A DNA stretch of 64,000 bases from Paenibacillus glycanilyticus NBRC 16618 (GTDB lineage Bacteria; Bacillota; Bacilli; Paenibacillales; Paenibacillaceae): assembly GCF_004000805.1 (NCBI RefSeq), contig NZ_BILY01000028.1:1-64000 (forward strand), in the 5' to 3' direction. The notes under the pieces were generated by a model. The model saw nothing but the letters and a program-made list of their open reading frames with translations. It had not been told where the DNA came from and ran no database searches. Position 1 is the first letter of the stretch; each line of letters opens with the position of its first letter. A program made the translations under genes and the position numbers. Below, piece by piece: positions 24,110 through 32,366 of the stretch.

Positions 24110-25543
24110 ATGCTACGGGCACCAATACGGTTACAGATACAGAAGTGGAATAATTGGCTTGGTCACCATCCCACTTTAAGAAGATTACAGCTTATTGCCC
24201 TGCTCCGCAGTATTGGACAAGGCTTTGCGGCGGTCGAGACAAGCTTATATTTGAGGGATCTCGGCTGGAGCGGAGCTTCGATCGGAGGATTGTTCGCGGC
24301 AGCCGGTCTATTCCGTACCCTCATCGTAACCTTTACCGCGGAAATTAACGCCCTTCTTGGTCCAAAAAAATATTTGCTGCTGTATGAGGGCTTAACGGGA
24401 GCAGCAGCCTTAATGGTTATCCTATCAAGCCGTACGGTGCCGCTATGCCTGGCCGTCATCGCTGCCGGCTTTGGCATGGGCCACAGCGGATCAGGAGGCC
24501 CGGCGGCCCCCATAGAAAGGCGATGGCTTGGCGCCTTCTCCCGCAAGCTGACCATCCTCTTCGGCAAGCATGCGCTGCTCGGCTATGCGGGGATGGGACT
24601 TGGAGCATTTATCGCCTGTCTGACTCCCCTGCTCCAGATCCGGCTGCCGAATCAGGAAGCCTATCGGCTGCTATTTATCGTCCCCGCTATATGTGCCTTT
24701 GCCGGCGGCGCGCTCATCCTCACCATTCAAGGCGGAGCAAGGCGCCGATCGGCTATGGGCGAGGAATCCCGCCTTGCGGCTTCCGCATCGGCAGCGCCGC
24801 CTCCTTCGGTCAAATCGGCCATAAGCAGACGTATGTCCTTACTGCTGGCTGCAGGAGTCATTATGCTGGGCTTCCTCACTCTCGTTGCTAGGGGAAGCGC
24901 CAGCTTTCCGCTGCTCTCGGCATTAATGCCCGTATTGCTCTTCCTGCTGCTTATTGCCCTAGCCATGATTCGGGTATCCGGCAGCTCGCCGGAAGAGATG
25001 GCCGGCATGATGAACATGGTACAGACGGTCGCGGTTACGCTGACCAGCACCATGAGTGCTTATTGGTTTTCCGAACGGTTTCGGGTATCCGCCACTGAGG
25101 TTGGATTGGTCATTGCTCTGTCTTATCTGCTAGCCGGGGCCTTGTCCTATGTCCTGATTCATGCGTCAGAACGAATGGGGCCAATCAAGCCGGTAGTCAG
25201 CCTGCAGCTGGCCGGCGCGGCATGCGTGCTTTTGCTGCCGCTCGCGCCTTCTTTTATTACAGCCGCGAGCCTCTATGCGCTATGCAGCATGTTCAATCTT
25301 GGCACGCGTGGCACCCGATACGCCGTTATGATGGACGAACAGCCAATAAGGAAGCAGCGCTCCCCGTCCTCGCGTTTAGCGTCTTTTCTTATCCGGCTTG
25401 GCGCCATTCTGTGGCCCGGTGCCTTTGGCCGCATGATGGATGAAGGCGAGCATATGCTTCCTTTCTTCCTGGCAGCTACCGTTCAGCTATTCTCCACCTG
25501 GCGATTCAGCAAAAAAGAACAAACAAAGGCCCCCTTATCCTAA
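24110..25543 (+). CDS. MFS transporter (12 TM, unknown substrate)
   Basis: A 477-aa polytopic protein with about 12 hydrophobic segments and an MFS-like Ala/Gly-rich pattern: LIALLRSIGQGFAAVETSLYLRDLGWSGASIGGLFAAAGLFRTL at the start and AIALSYLLAGALSYVL later. The ATG at 24110 is chosen because GGAG lies 11 nt upstream. A longer frame begins at 24047 without a site. The gene is divergent from the WYL regulator. Substrate not predictable. Confidence 0.75.
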   Translation: MLRAPIRLQIQKWNNWLGHHPTLRRLQLIALLRSIGQGFAAVETSLYLRDLGWSGASIGGLFAAAGLFRTLIVTFTAEINALLGPKKYLLLYEGLTGAAALMVILSSRTVPLCLAVIAAGFGMGHSGSGGPAAPIERRWLGAFSRKLTILFGKHALLGYAGMGLGAFIACLTPLLQIRLPNQEAYRLLFIVPAICAFAGGALILTIQGGARRRSAMGEESRLAASASAAPPPSVKSAISRRMSLLLAAGVIMLGFLTLVARGSASFPLLSALMPVLLFLLLIALAMIRVSGSSPEEMAGMMNMVQTVAVTLTSTMSAYWFSERFRVSATEVGLVIALSYLLAGALSYVLIHASERMGPIKPVVSLQLAGAACVLLLPLAPSFITAASLYALCSMFNLGTRGTRYAVMMDEQPIRKQRSPSSRLASFLIRLGAILWPGAFGRMMDEGEHMLPFFLAATVQLFSTWRFSKKEQTKAPLS

Positions 25544-25554
25544 GGGGGCCTTTG
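25524..25554. terminator. Convergent terminator between the MFS gene and the LTA synthase gene
   Basis: Stem caaaggccccctta / taagggggcctttg with a 3-nt loop. It overlaps the last codons and stop of the MFS gene and precedes the end of the minus-strand gene. Confidence 0.85.
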
Positions 25555-25570
25555 CCTTTCGCTTTAAATC

Positions 25571-27427
25571 CTATTTATGAGGAAGCTGCTGTACGTAGCT
25601 GTCCGATAAGTGCAGAAGCTCAAGCGCTCTATTGTACTCGTCTTCGGTTACGCCGCCTTCCGTCGTTTCCGTGCCGTCGACCACTTTGTGATTCGTGCCG
25701 TCTTTGTATTCGATACCCGGAACAAACAAGTTCTCGTTGTCGATTACCGAGCCGCTAGGCAGGAAGTGACGCATTGGAATCAGCTCGGAGCTTTGGTTCA
25801 GAAGATCTTCGCCGAAGTGAATCTGATTGGACAACGACGCGCCTACCAGGTTTGCAACGGTTGGCAGAATATCGATCTGACCGCCCACTTTATCCACTAC
25901 GGACGGTTGAGTTACGCCCGGAACGTGCATAATAAGAGGGATATTGAACATTTCGGTATGACCGTAATCCGTGCCAAGCATTTCTTTCATGAGAGCTTTT
26001 TCGTTATCGTCCAGCGAATACAGAGGCAGACCTTGGTGGTCGCCGTACATGAGGACGATGCTGTCATCCCACAGACCGCTCGATTTCAGGCCGTCGATAA
26101 ACTGGCCAAGCGCATAGTCCGCATAGTTTTGTGCTTTCAGATAACGGGTTACAAGGCTGTCATCCTTGAATTCCGCAGGAAGCTCAATCCGGTATTTCGA
26201 AGTCGGAATGTTGTAAGGGTGATGCGCGCTCATCGAGATGACTTGCGCATAGAACGGCTTATCCGCCTGATCCAGCTTCGCAAGCTCAGGAAGAGTCTTC
26301 GAGTACAACACTTCGTCCGAAGCGCCGAAGGCTACATGGTCTTCGTCGCCATAGAAGGCTTGATCGTAATATTTATCCCAGCCAAGAGCCGAGTACAGCT
26401 CCGTACGATTCCAGAACTCAACCGCGTTCGTATGGAACGTTGCGGTATAATAACCGTTCTCTTTCATCAGCTTCGGCAAGCTTGGCAGTGCTTTGTCGAC
26501 GTTAACGTCTGTCGCTGCTTTATGCTTAGGCACGTACAGCGATGTATTCACCACATACTCCGCGTCGGAAGTCGTGCCTTGGCCGACCATCGTATAGAAG
26601 TTTTTGTAATGCGTAGCTTCTTGAACCAGCTTGTTCATGTTCGGCGTAATTTCAACGCCGCCAACTTTCAGGCCGATCAGGAAATCCTGGTACGATTCCA
26701 TTTGAAGAATAATGACGTTTTTGCCTTTCGCGGCGCCAAAGTATTTCGGCGATGCCTGCTCGGTAATGCCTTTGAGCTCATCGATCTTGGCCTGCGTAAT
26801 TTGGTTTATCGGCGTAATCGGCTCTTTCTCCATCATTTTATCAATGATGTTGTATACTTCGTAATCGAGAAGACCCATCTCTTCGGCCTGCTTGTTCTCG
26901 TTCATGCTCGCGCGGTTCGGCCATACGTTCACCAGGCAGACGACTACGGACAGGGCGAATACCGCCATCCACGCTTTGCTTCTTACCGGGCGCAGCTGCG
27001 CATCCTGGCGTGCTTTCCGGAATCTTGGCAGAATCAGAACGACCGAAATAACGATAATATCAAGGAAGATAAGCAGATAATAAGGATCCATCAGCGAGTA
27101 GGTGCTTTCCCCTACCTCAGCCATTTTGTTGGCTTGGCTTAACGCATCCGTATTGACGATAATGCCGTAATATTTGTAATACATCAGTATGGCGAAATAT
27201 AAGGCCGTAAACAGTAAATTGACAATCATGTAGTAAAGCATCTTGCGCTTGCCGGCAAAAAACTCAATCAGGCAGAATACCGCGACAAAGAACGGAATCT
27301 CCGTCATAATGGTCAGCCACGAGAACCCGTTGCCGAAGACGACATCGCGGGCAACGATACTTTTGATCAACAGGATAATAACGAAATAATAGAATCTTCT
27401 ATTTAAAAATCTAGTTATTAAAGACAC
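25571..27427 (-). CDS. Lipoteichoic acid synthase family sulfatase-like protein
   Basis: A 618-aa protein with five N-terminal membrane helices and an extracytoplasmic alkaline phosphatase/sulfatase domain. The nucleophile Thr lies in MVGQGTTSDAEYVVNTSLY. Later FYAQVISMSAHHPYNIP and VLMYGDHQGLP hold the metal ligands (Mn2+) typical of LtaS. LtaS transfers glycerol-phosphate from phosphatidylglycerol to build LTA. The GTG at 27427 is preferred (AAAGGTG 9 nt upstream); two other in-frame starts lie within 12 nt. It follows a TetR gene in the same direction (25 nt), so control by that regulator is inferred. Confidence 0.92.
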   Translation of the reverse strand: MSLITRFLNRRFYYFVIILLIKSIVARDVVFGNGFSWLTIMTEIPFFVAVFCLIEFFAGKRKMLYYMIVNLLFTALYFAILMYYKYYGIIVNTDALSQANKMAEVGESTYSLMDPYYLLIFLDIIVISVVLILPRFRKARQDAQLRPVRSKAWMAVFALSVVVCLVNVWPNRASMNENKQAEEMGLLDYEVYNIIDKMMEKEPITPINQITQAKIDELKGITEQASPKYFGAAKGKNVIILQMESYQDFLIGLKVGGVEITPNMNKLVQEATHYKNFYTMVGQGTTSDAEYVVNTSLYVPKHKAATDVNVDKALPSLPKLMKENGYYTATFHTNAVEFWNRTELYSALGWDKYYDQAFYGDEDHVAFGASDEVLYSKTLPELAKLDQADKPFYAQVISMSAHHPYNIPTSKYRIELPAEFKDDSLVTRYLKAQNYADYALGQFIDGLKSSGLWDDSIVLMYGDHQGLPLYSLDDNEKALMKEMLGTDYGHTEMFNIPLIMHVPGVTQPSVVDKVGGQIDILPTVANLVGASLSNQIHFGEDLLNQSSELIPMRHFLPSGSVIDNENLFVPGIEYKDGTNHKVVDGTETTEGGVTEDEYNRALELLHLSDSYVQQLPHK

Positions 27428-27452
27428 CCTAGTCATCACCTTTCATTGTATT

Positions 27453-28115
27453 TCATTGGGAATCGCACAAAAGAACCTTCGGCTTTTTCTCTGTAGCAGA
27501 AGGAGCTCTCCATAGATCTATTGTAAAATCCACATTCTCTTCCATGTGTTTATAAACATCCGGTTCGTTCAGGAGCTGTATCCCAACCGATTTGCTCATA
27601 ATCGCATGCAAGGTCGTGGACAAGAATTGTCTCGACGCTATCCGGAAATCGAGCGCGCGAATCTCGCCTTTCTCGTGCCGGTCTCTCAGAAACTTCTCAA
27701 AAATGGCGCACTGCTCGCGAATCAGCGCCGTTAATTGCTCGGCTTCCTCGAAGCCCAGCAGGTCATTCTCCCGGAACAAAATCCGGGTTAAATCCATGTC
27801 TTCCGTAAACAGTTCGTACAAACGGCGCTTAATGGTGATCATCGCGTCCCGCAGGTCGAGATCCTCGATAACCCGTTGTATCTGCTTTATTCCTTCTCTG
27901 CGGTGCTCGAAGCTCTCACGTAGCAGCACCGCCATAATCTCCCGCTTGCCGCCCGGAAAATAATGATAAAGGATACCGTCTCCCATCCCGATCTTCCTCG
28001 TAATTTCTCGTACCGGGGTGCCGTGGTATCCTTTTTCCGCAAATAATGATTTTGCTGCTTCCAATATTTTTTCTCGTGTCTCAGCGGCCTGCTCTTTTCG
28101 GATGTTGCGAGTCAT
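27453..28115 (-). CDS. TetR/AcrR family regulator
   Basis: The protein is 220 aa. The HTH region is RKEQAAETREKILEAAKSLFAEKGYHGTPVREITRKIGMGDGILYHYFPGGKREIM (about residues 8-60), with the GYHGT...LYHYF recognition helix. The C-terminal part is a ligand/dimerisation domain. AAGGAGG lies 8 nt before the ATG at 28115. A 32-bp dyad upstream at 28144-28175 is a likely self-operator. It is probably cotranscribed with the LTA synthase gene. Confidence 0.9.
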   Translation of the reverse strand: MTRNIRKEQAAETREKILEAAKSLFAEKGYHGTPVREITRKIGMGDGILYHYFPGGKREIMAVLLRESFEHRREGIKQIQRVIEDLDLRDAMITIKRRLYELFTEDMDLTRILFRENDLLGFEEAEQLTALIREQCAIFEKFLRDRHEKGEIRALDFRIASRQFLSTTLHAIMSKSVGIQLLNEPDVYKHMEENVDFTIDLWRAPSATEKKPKVLLCDSQ

Positions 28116-28143
28116 CGTCGCCACCTCCTTACTTCGTAAGCGT

Positions 28144-28175
28144 AAATTTCACTGAACGATCGCACAGCGAAATTT
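28144..28175. promoter_or_regulatory. Large imperfect dyad, likely TetR operator
   Basis: AAATTTC...TGAACGATCGCACA...GAAATTT is symmetrical about position 28159.5, with 13 of 16 pairs matching. It lies 30-60 nt before the TetR start codon. Confidence 0.6.
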
Positions 28176-28228
28176 TAGCGCAAGGCCGAGGTGATGTCAA
28201 TCGGTCTGCCAAAACATCACAAAATCGC

Positions 28229-28966
28229 CTAAACTTTTCGGTTATCTCTTACGACGGCGTCTTTTCTTTTTTCGAAATGTTCCTTGAATTCGACAAGTCC
28301 AATCTCGCAGCCGGGTCCGATCACAACTTGGTTCCCTCTTACTATATCAGCAATCGTATTTTCCAAATAGATATGATCTCCTTCCATAACTGAGACCGTT
28401 AACCTAGCGCTGGAAGAAGGTTTGAAAAAGAAGCTGAGCGGATGCAGCCACTTGGCTTTGCGAACTATTATATGTCCTCCGCCTATCTCATGTGCCTTGC
28501 AGTCCCGGTACAGATGAATTTGGAGCTTGCCCGCATTCAGCAAACCGCCGATTTCAAAGATGCCCCGCGCCGTAAACTGCTCGGCCTCGCAGTCGCCCAA
28601 GGTGTGCAGCATGCCCCTCAGCTTGATTTGCTCACTGTAGACATGATTCTTCGATTCTATCGTGCCCGCTATATTCAGCTCCCGCAGCTGAGTAGTCCCG
28701 CCAACGCTGACCGTGCCTGAAGTCTTGAGCTCTCCCCCGCGAAGTCCGCCCGATACCTCGCAAGTACCCACAATGTTCATTTTATCGGCCGCTACCGTTC
28801 CGTCTACCTCCAGCGTGCCCACGCAGCTAAGCTTGGCGCAGCTTGTATCTCCTTCAATCATGCCTTCTCCGACAATTTTGACGCTGTTGTAGGTACCGCC
28901 CATGACGCTGGAGCTGCCCGTGATTCTTAAGTTTCTTATTTCCTTTCCGACCGCCTGCTGATTCAT
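28229..28966 (-). CDS. bacF: Bactofilin-like polymer-forming protein (BacF/YhbF type)
   Basis: A 245-aa protein rich in short beta-helix repeats: VKIVGEGMIEGDTSCAKLSCVGTLEVDGTV and SVGGTTQLRELNIAGTIESKN. The repeating V-x-G-x-G/I-E-x-x-V pattern is that of the polymer-forming cytoskeletal (bactofilin) family. In B. subtilis BacE and BacF are needed for flagellar assembly and localise at basal bodies. AAGGAGG lies 7 nt before ATG 28966. It is last in the yhbD-bacE-bacF operon. The symbol is by order and similarity. Confidence 0.75.
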   Translation of the reverse strand: MNQQAVGKEIRNLRITGSSSVMGGTYNSVKIVGEGMIEGDTSCAKLSCVGTLEVDGTVAADKMNIVGTCEVSGGLRGGELKTSGTVSVGGTTQLRELNIAGTIESKNHVYSEQIKLRGMLHTLGDCEAEQFTARGIFEIGGLLNAGKLQIHLYRDCKAHEIGGGHIIVRKAKWLHPLSFFFKPSSSARLTVSVMEGDHIYLENTIADIVRGNQVVIGPGCEIGLVEFKEHFEKRKDAVVRDNRKV

Positions 28967-28985
28967 CAGATCTCCTCCTTTTCCG

Positions 28986-29660
28986 TTATCTTTGGACATG
29001 CTTGATGATTTTGGAGCTGCTATGCACATCAAGGCTTTCCTTATATTCCACGCTGCCGATGGTACAGCCCGGTCCGATTCGGACGATTCCCCCGCGCACG
29101 ATATCCGCCGTCGTATACTCCAGATAGACGTTGTCCCCTTCTATGACTTCCGCGCTCAGCTTGTTGGCGAAGGGTCCCGGAACGGACTGCAGCCATTTGG
29201 CGAACCCTTTGCCGGGCTGCTTGCCGACATGAATGCTCTCGCCGCCAATCTCGTTGATATGACTGCTTCCCTGCAGCGTCAGCTTTATTTGACTCGCATT
29301 CAACGAATCGATGTCCATCCGGCCGTTTGCTTCGAAGATCTCGGTCTCGCAGCTGCCCTTCACCGTTACCATGCCGTTCATGCGCATCTGTTCGCCCGTG
29401 ACGGGTCCGCCAAAGCTTACTTTGCCTTCAATGTTAAGCTTGTCGGCATGCAATCCCCCACGGATTGAAGACATGCCGTTGATAGAAGCCGTTACCGCCC
29501 TTACATGCCCCTGAACGTCGCCCTTGCCGTTAATCGACAATTCATAGCAGCGGACATCTCCTTCAATCTTGCCAACTCCCTCAATCTTCGCCAGATGAAC
29601 GTCTCCGCCCCCGGATCTGCCGATTCCGGTAATAAGTATTTTTCGTTGTTTATCTCCCAT
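28986..29660 (-). CDS. bacE: Bactofilin-like polymer-forming protein (BacE/YhbE type)
   Basis: A 224-aa beta-helix protein similar to the next gene: VHLAKIEGVGKIEGDVRCYELSINGKGDVQGHV and GKVSFGGPVTGEQMRMNGMVTVKGS. The start is the ATG at 29660 (GGAGGTG 11 nt upstream); a GTG 12 nt further upstream overlaps the site. The operon spacing is 19 nt to each neighbour. Polymerisation of the beta-helix into filaments is the family property. Function inferred from B. subtilis bacE. Confidence 0.75.
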   Translation of the reverse strand: MGDKQRKILITGIGRSGGGDVHLAKIEGVGKIEGDVRCYELSINGKGDVQGHVRAVTASINGMSSIRGGLHADKLNIEGKVSFGGPVTGEQMRMNGMVTVKGSCETEIFEANGRMDIDSLNASQIKLTLQGSSHINEIGGESIHVGKQPGKGFAKWLQSVPGPFANKLSAEVIEGDNVYLEYTTADIVRGGIVRIGPGCTIGSVEYKESLDVHSSSKIIKHVQR

Positions 29661-29679
29661 TGTACGTTTCACACCTCCG

Positions 29680-30309
29680 TCATATCGCCATTAGCTTCAA
29701 TTTTAATTGCTCGATCATAGCCGGCACATCCACTCGGAGAATGATCTTTACTCCGCTTTCGAAATGAATTTCGCCTCCGGATGGGACAAGAAGAAAGACG
29801 GACACGCCCATTTTGCGAAGCAGAATCAACTCGCATTGCTGCTCCTTGAACTTCTTGTAGTGCTCGAGGAAGGTTGGCAGCATCGTTTTGCCCTCATCCA
29901 GGCTGATCTCCCCCGTCTGCAGGCAGTAATCCAAAATATAGACGCATAAGGTCTGCTCAAACGTGTACATTTCCGATTGTCCGATATAGGATTCGGCTGC
30001 TTTTGAGGCGCTTAGTGAAACAATGTTTCGTTCTATTAATTCCTTCATCGATATCGAAATGGCCTTTGAGGCCGGCGAGAACATATCCGCCAGCTCATCC
30101 AAGGAAAGATCGTCCTTCATGTTAACGATTTTATCGATTCGGTCCAGGATCTTCTGCTTTGGAAAAAAGGTCTCTTGCCCCGTAAAAGCCGACTTGCGGA
30201 TAAACCATTCCTCCGGCAGCAGGTTCTTCCGCTTCCAGCGGTACAGCTGCCCGTAAGAAATACCCGTAAGCTCCAATAAATCTTTCTTGGATATTAGTTC
30301 TTCCTCCAT
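29680..30309 (-). CDS. yhbD: YhbD-like MerR/DUF4004 family DNA-binding protein
   Basis: A protein of about 209 aa starting EEELISKKDLLELTGISYGQLYRWKRKNLLPEEWF, which is a MerR-like helix-turn-helix with the DUF4004 form, followed by TFFPKQKILDRIDKIVNMKDDLSLDELADMF. Two adjacent ATGs (30312 and 30309) exist; the second gives better spacing to AAGGGGG. It heads the bacE-bacF operon as in B. subtilis (yhbD-yhbE-yhbF). It may regulate the operon; this is inferred. Confidence 0.8.
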   Translation of the reverse strand: MEEELISKKDLLELTGISYGQLYRWKRKNLLPEEWFIRKSAFTGQETFFPKQKILDRIDKIVNMKDDLSLDELADMFSPASKAISISMKELIERNIVSLSASKAAESYIGQSEMYTFEQTLCVYILDYCLQTGEISLDEGKTMLPTFLEHYKKFKEQQCELILLRKMGVSVFLLVPSGGEIHFESGVKIILRVDVPAMIEQLKLKLMAI

Positions 30310-30459
30310 CATTCCGCCCCCTTCGCTCTCAATATAACATAACATTGTTACGTTGTTAAGTCAAAAAGGAAGCCGCCCGCAGAATTAGGCTTCTGCAAGC
30401 GGCTTATTTTTACTCTCCCCTCAGTTCCCAGGGTTCATACAGACAGCTTTGAAATCCTT

Positions 30460-31713
30460 TTAATGGCCGCCCGCATGGTCGACATGCTTCACATGCTTAT
30501 GGTTCGCTAAGATGAACAAGACCGAAACGATAACAAAACCTGCCCCCACATAGAAAGGAATATGCGGGTTGAACCATTCCGCCAGCTTGCCGGCGAAATA
30601 AGGGGCAATCGCGCCCCCGATAAACCGGAGGAAGCTGTAGGCCGCCGACGCCGTCGAACGCTCGACGGGAGCGGCATTCATGACGCCAGTTGTAATCAGG
30701 GTATTATTGTTGCCCAGCAAGGCCCCGGCAAAAATAACGCTGGCGATAATGACCCATTGGGTATCCGTCCAGATGGCCATCGCAAGCAAGGTAAGACCAA
30801 ACAACGTCAGCATAACCGCCATCGATTTGACCGTACCGAATTTGCGCTGCAGCCATGGCGCCATGAAGACGGAAGTAACGGCCAGCAAAATCCCCCAACC
30901 CAGGAACACGTAACCAAGCTCGTGGATGCCAAGCCCCATCACGAACGGCGCATAAGCCATAAGCGTGAAGAAGCCGAAATTATAGAAGCAAGCCGTCAGG
31001 CCAAAGACGACAAGCGGACGATGCCGCAATGCCCGGAACGGATCAAGCAGCGATGTTTTCTTCGCCGGTGCGGACGATGCCTTGGGAGCTCCCGCTGTTT
31101 TGGGCATCATAAAGATAATCGCCAGGAAGGCAATAACCATAAGACAGGCAACGCCGATAAACGGACCTCTCCATGAGATGGAGCCCAGCTCGCCGCCAAG
31201 CAGCGGACCTACCGAAATCCCGATGCCAATCGCGGCTTCATAAAGAATGATGGCTTTTGTCACGCCGCTTTTGGACAAGGATACGATAGCGGTTAACGCC
31301 GTTGCTACGAAAAACGCATTGCCTAGACCCCAGCCGGCCCGATAGCCGACAAGCGCCCAAATATCGTTCGACATCCCGCCAAGCAGCGAGAATACCGCGA
31401 TAATGACGACGCCAAGAAGAAGCGTCCATTTGATTCCCAGCCTTGAGGTCACTACGCCGGTGATCAGCATCGCAACCGCCATAACGGCGTTATAGCTGGT
31501 GAACAGCAGGCTTACTTCACTGGCCGATGCCTGCATTTCTTCCGCAATAGCTTTCAGGATCGGATCGACAAGACCAATCCCCATAAAAGCGATGATGCCT
31601 GCGAAAAAGACGGCCCAGACCGCCCGGGGTTGATTAAAGAACCCGCCTTTTTCAACGGATAAAGGTTTATTGGCAGCAGACGCTGTCGGTTGAGATGAAT
31701 TTGCCACGCTCAT
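30460..31713 (-). CDS. MFS transporter (DHA1 type) paired with MerR
   Basis: A 417-aa 12-TM exporter-like protein. Motifs: AVFFAGIIAFMGIGLVDPILKAI (TM1), VVTSRLGIKWTLLLGVVII (motif A region) and YEAAIGIGISVGPLLGGELGS (motif C). The ATG at 31713 has an AGGAG site inside the end of the MerR gene, so the two are translationally coupled. The substrate is unknown; the MerR pairing suggests drug-induced expression. Confidence 0.88.
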   Translation of the reverse strand: MSVANSSQPTASAANKPLSVEKGGFFNQPRAVWAVFFAGIIAFMGIGLVDPILKAIAEEMQASASEVSLLFTSYNAVMAVAMLITGVVTSRLGIKWTLLLGVVIIAVFSLLGGMSNDIWALVGYRAGWGLGNAFFVATALTAIVSLSKSGVTKAIILYEAAIGIGISVGPLLGGELGSISWRGPFIGVACLMVIAFLAIIFMMPKTAGAPKASSAPAKKTSLLDPFRALRHRPLVVFGLTACFYNFGFFTLMAYAPFVMGLGIHELGYVFLGWGILLAVTSVFMAPWLQRKFGTVKSMAVMLTLFGLTLLAMAIWTDTQWVIIASVIFAGALLGNNNTLITTGVMNAAPVERSTASAAYSFLRFIGGAIAPYFAGKLAEWFNPHIPFYVGAGFVIVSVLFILANHKHVKHVDHAGGH

Positions 31714-31715
31714 TC

Positions 31716-32147
31716 TCACTCCTGTTTATATTTCTTTTTGGCTTCGTTGATTCTGTCTTTAAGCTGGTGAATTTCCGACCGCATGCTCTTCATCTTCTCC
31801 AGCTTCTGGTCAAGCAGCTCCAGCTGCTTATCTACCGTCTGCTCAAGCTCGTCAATCTTCTGAAGACGGAGCCGGGTGTCCTCCGTCTGCCGGATTTCAT
31901 CGCGCTGGTTAATGAATTCCTCGCTCATCGCCACGTATTGCTGCAACTCCTGCAAGGAGAAGCCCAGCACGTCGCGCGCGTTAATCAGCTTCTTCAGCCG
32001 CTCGACATGGAAGTCGGTATACAAGCGGAAGCCGCCTTCACTGCGCTCCGGCGGAGTCAACAAGCCCAGCTCTTCATAATAACGAAGCGTGCGTTTCGTT
32101 AAACCAACCATTTTCGCAACATCCTCGATTTTGTAAAAGATCTTCAT
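31716..32147 (-). CDS. MerR family regulator
   Basis: A 143-aa regulator with an N-terminal MerR domain: YKIEDVAKMVGLTKRTLRYYEELGLLTPPERSEGGFRLY, typical of one-component MerR. It is followed by a long coiled-coil dimerisation helix (residues 70-143) rich in E, K, Q and L. There is no large effector domain and no Cys. It activates the next MFS gene, inferred from overlap and from the palindrome upstream. An AAAGAGG site lies before ATG 32147. Confidence 0.88.
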   Translation of the reverse strand: MKIFYKIEDVAKMVGLTKRTLRYYEELGLLTPPERSEGGFRLYTDFHVERLKKLINARDVLGFSLQELQQYVAMSEEFINQRDEIRQTEDTRLRLQKIDELEQTVDKQLELLDQKLEKMKSMRSEIHQLKDRINEAKKKYKQE

Positions 32148-32190
32148 CGCCTCTTTCCTTTACTCTCTCTGCTAACTACTCTACACCCAA

Positions 32191-32214
32191 GTTAATGTTG
32201 ACGTCAACGTTAAC
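32191..32214. promoter_or_regulatory. Palindromic MerR operator
   Basis: GTTAATGTTGAC-GTCAACGTTAAC is a 24-bp near-perfect palindrome. Together with TTGACG and TAGAGT (18-nt spacer, minus strand) it has the elongated promoter arrangement of MerR-controlled genes. It lies 44 nt before the MerR start. Confidence 0.75.
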
Positions 32215-32310
32215 TTTGGAAAAATGACAAAGCTGGTGCCATCTTCCTCCGGGATAAAATTAAGATGCCCTTCGCTCCGCGGACTCATTCCGCGCTAGGC
32301 ATAACAGAAA

Positions 32311-32345
32311 AGCCGGAGACGCCTCTAATGATTGCGTCCCCGGCT
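32311..32345 (-). terminator. Hairpin after the quinone oxidoreductase gene
   Basis: Stem agccggagacgc / gcgtccccggct with one mismatch, on the minus strand past the gene ending at 32367. The A run next to it (32308-32310) reads as T on the minus strand. Confidence 0.5.
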
Positions 32346-32366
32346 TCGCCGATCCCTTATTCGATG

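Noticed and set aside
25610-27142. A 510-codon open frame on the strand opposite to the LTA synthase gene
   Set aside because: It is an antisense shadow of a gene with clear catalytic motifs. The translated product has no fold or motif.
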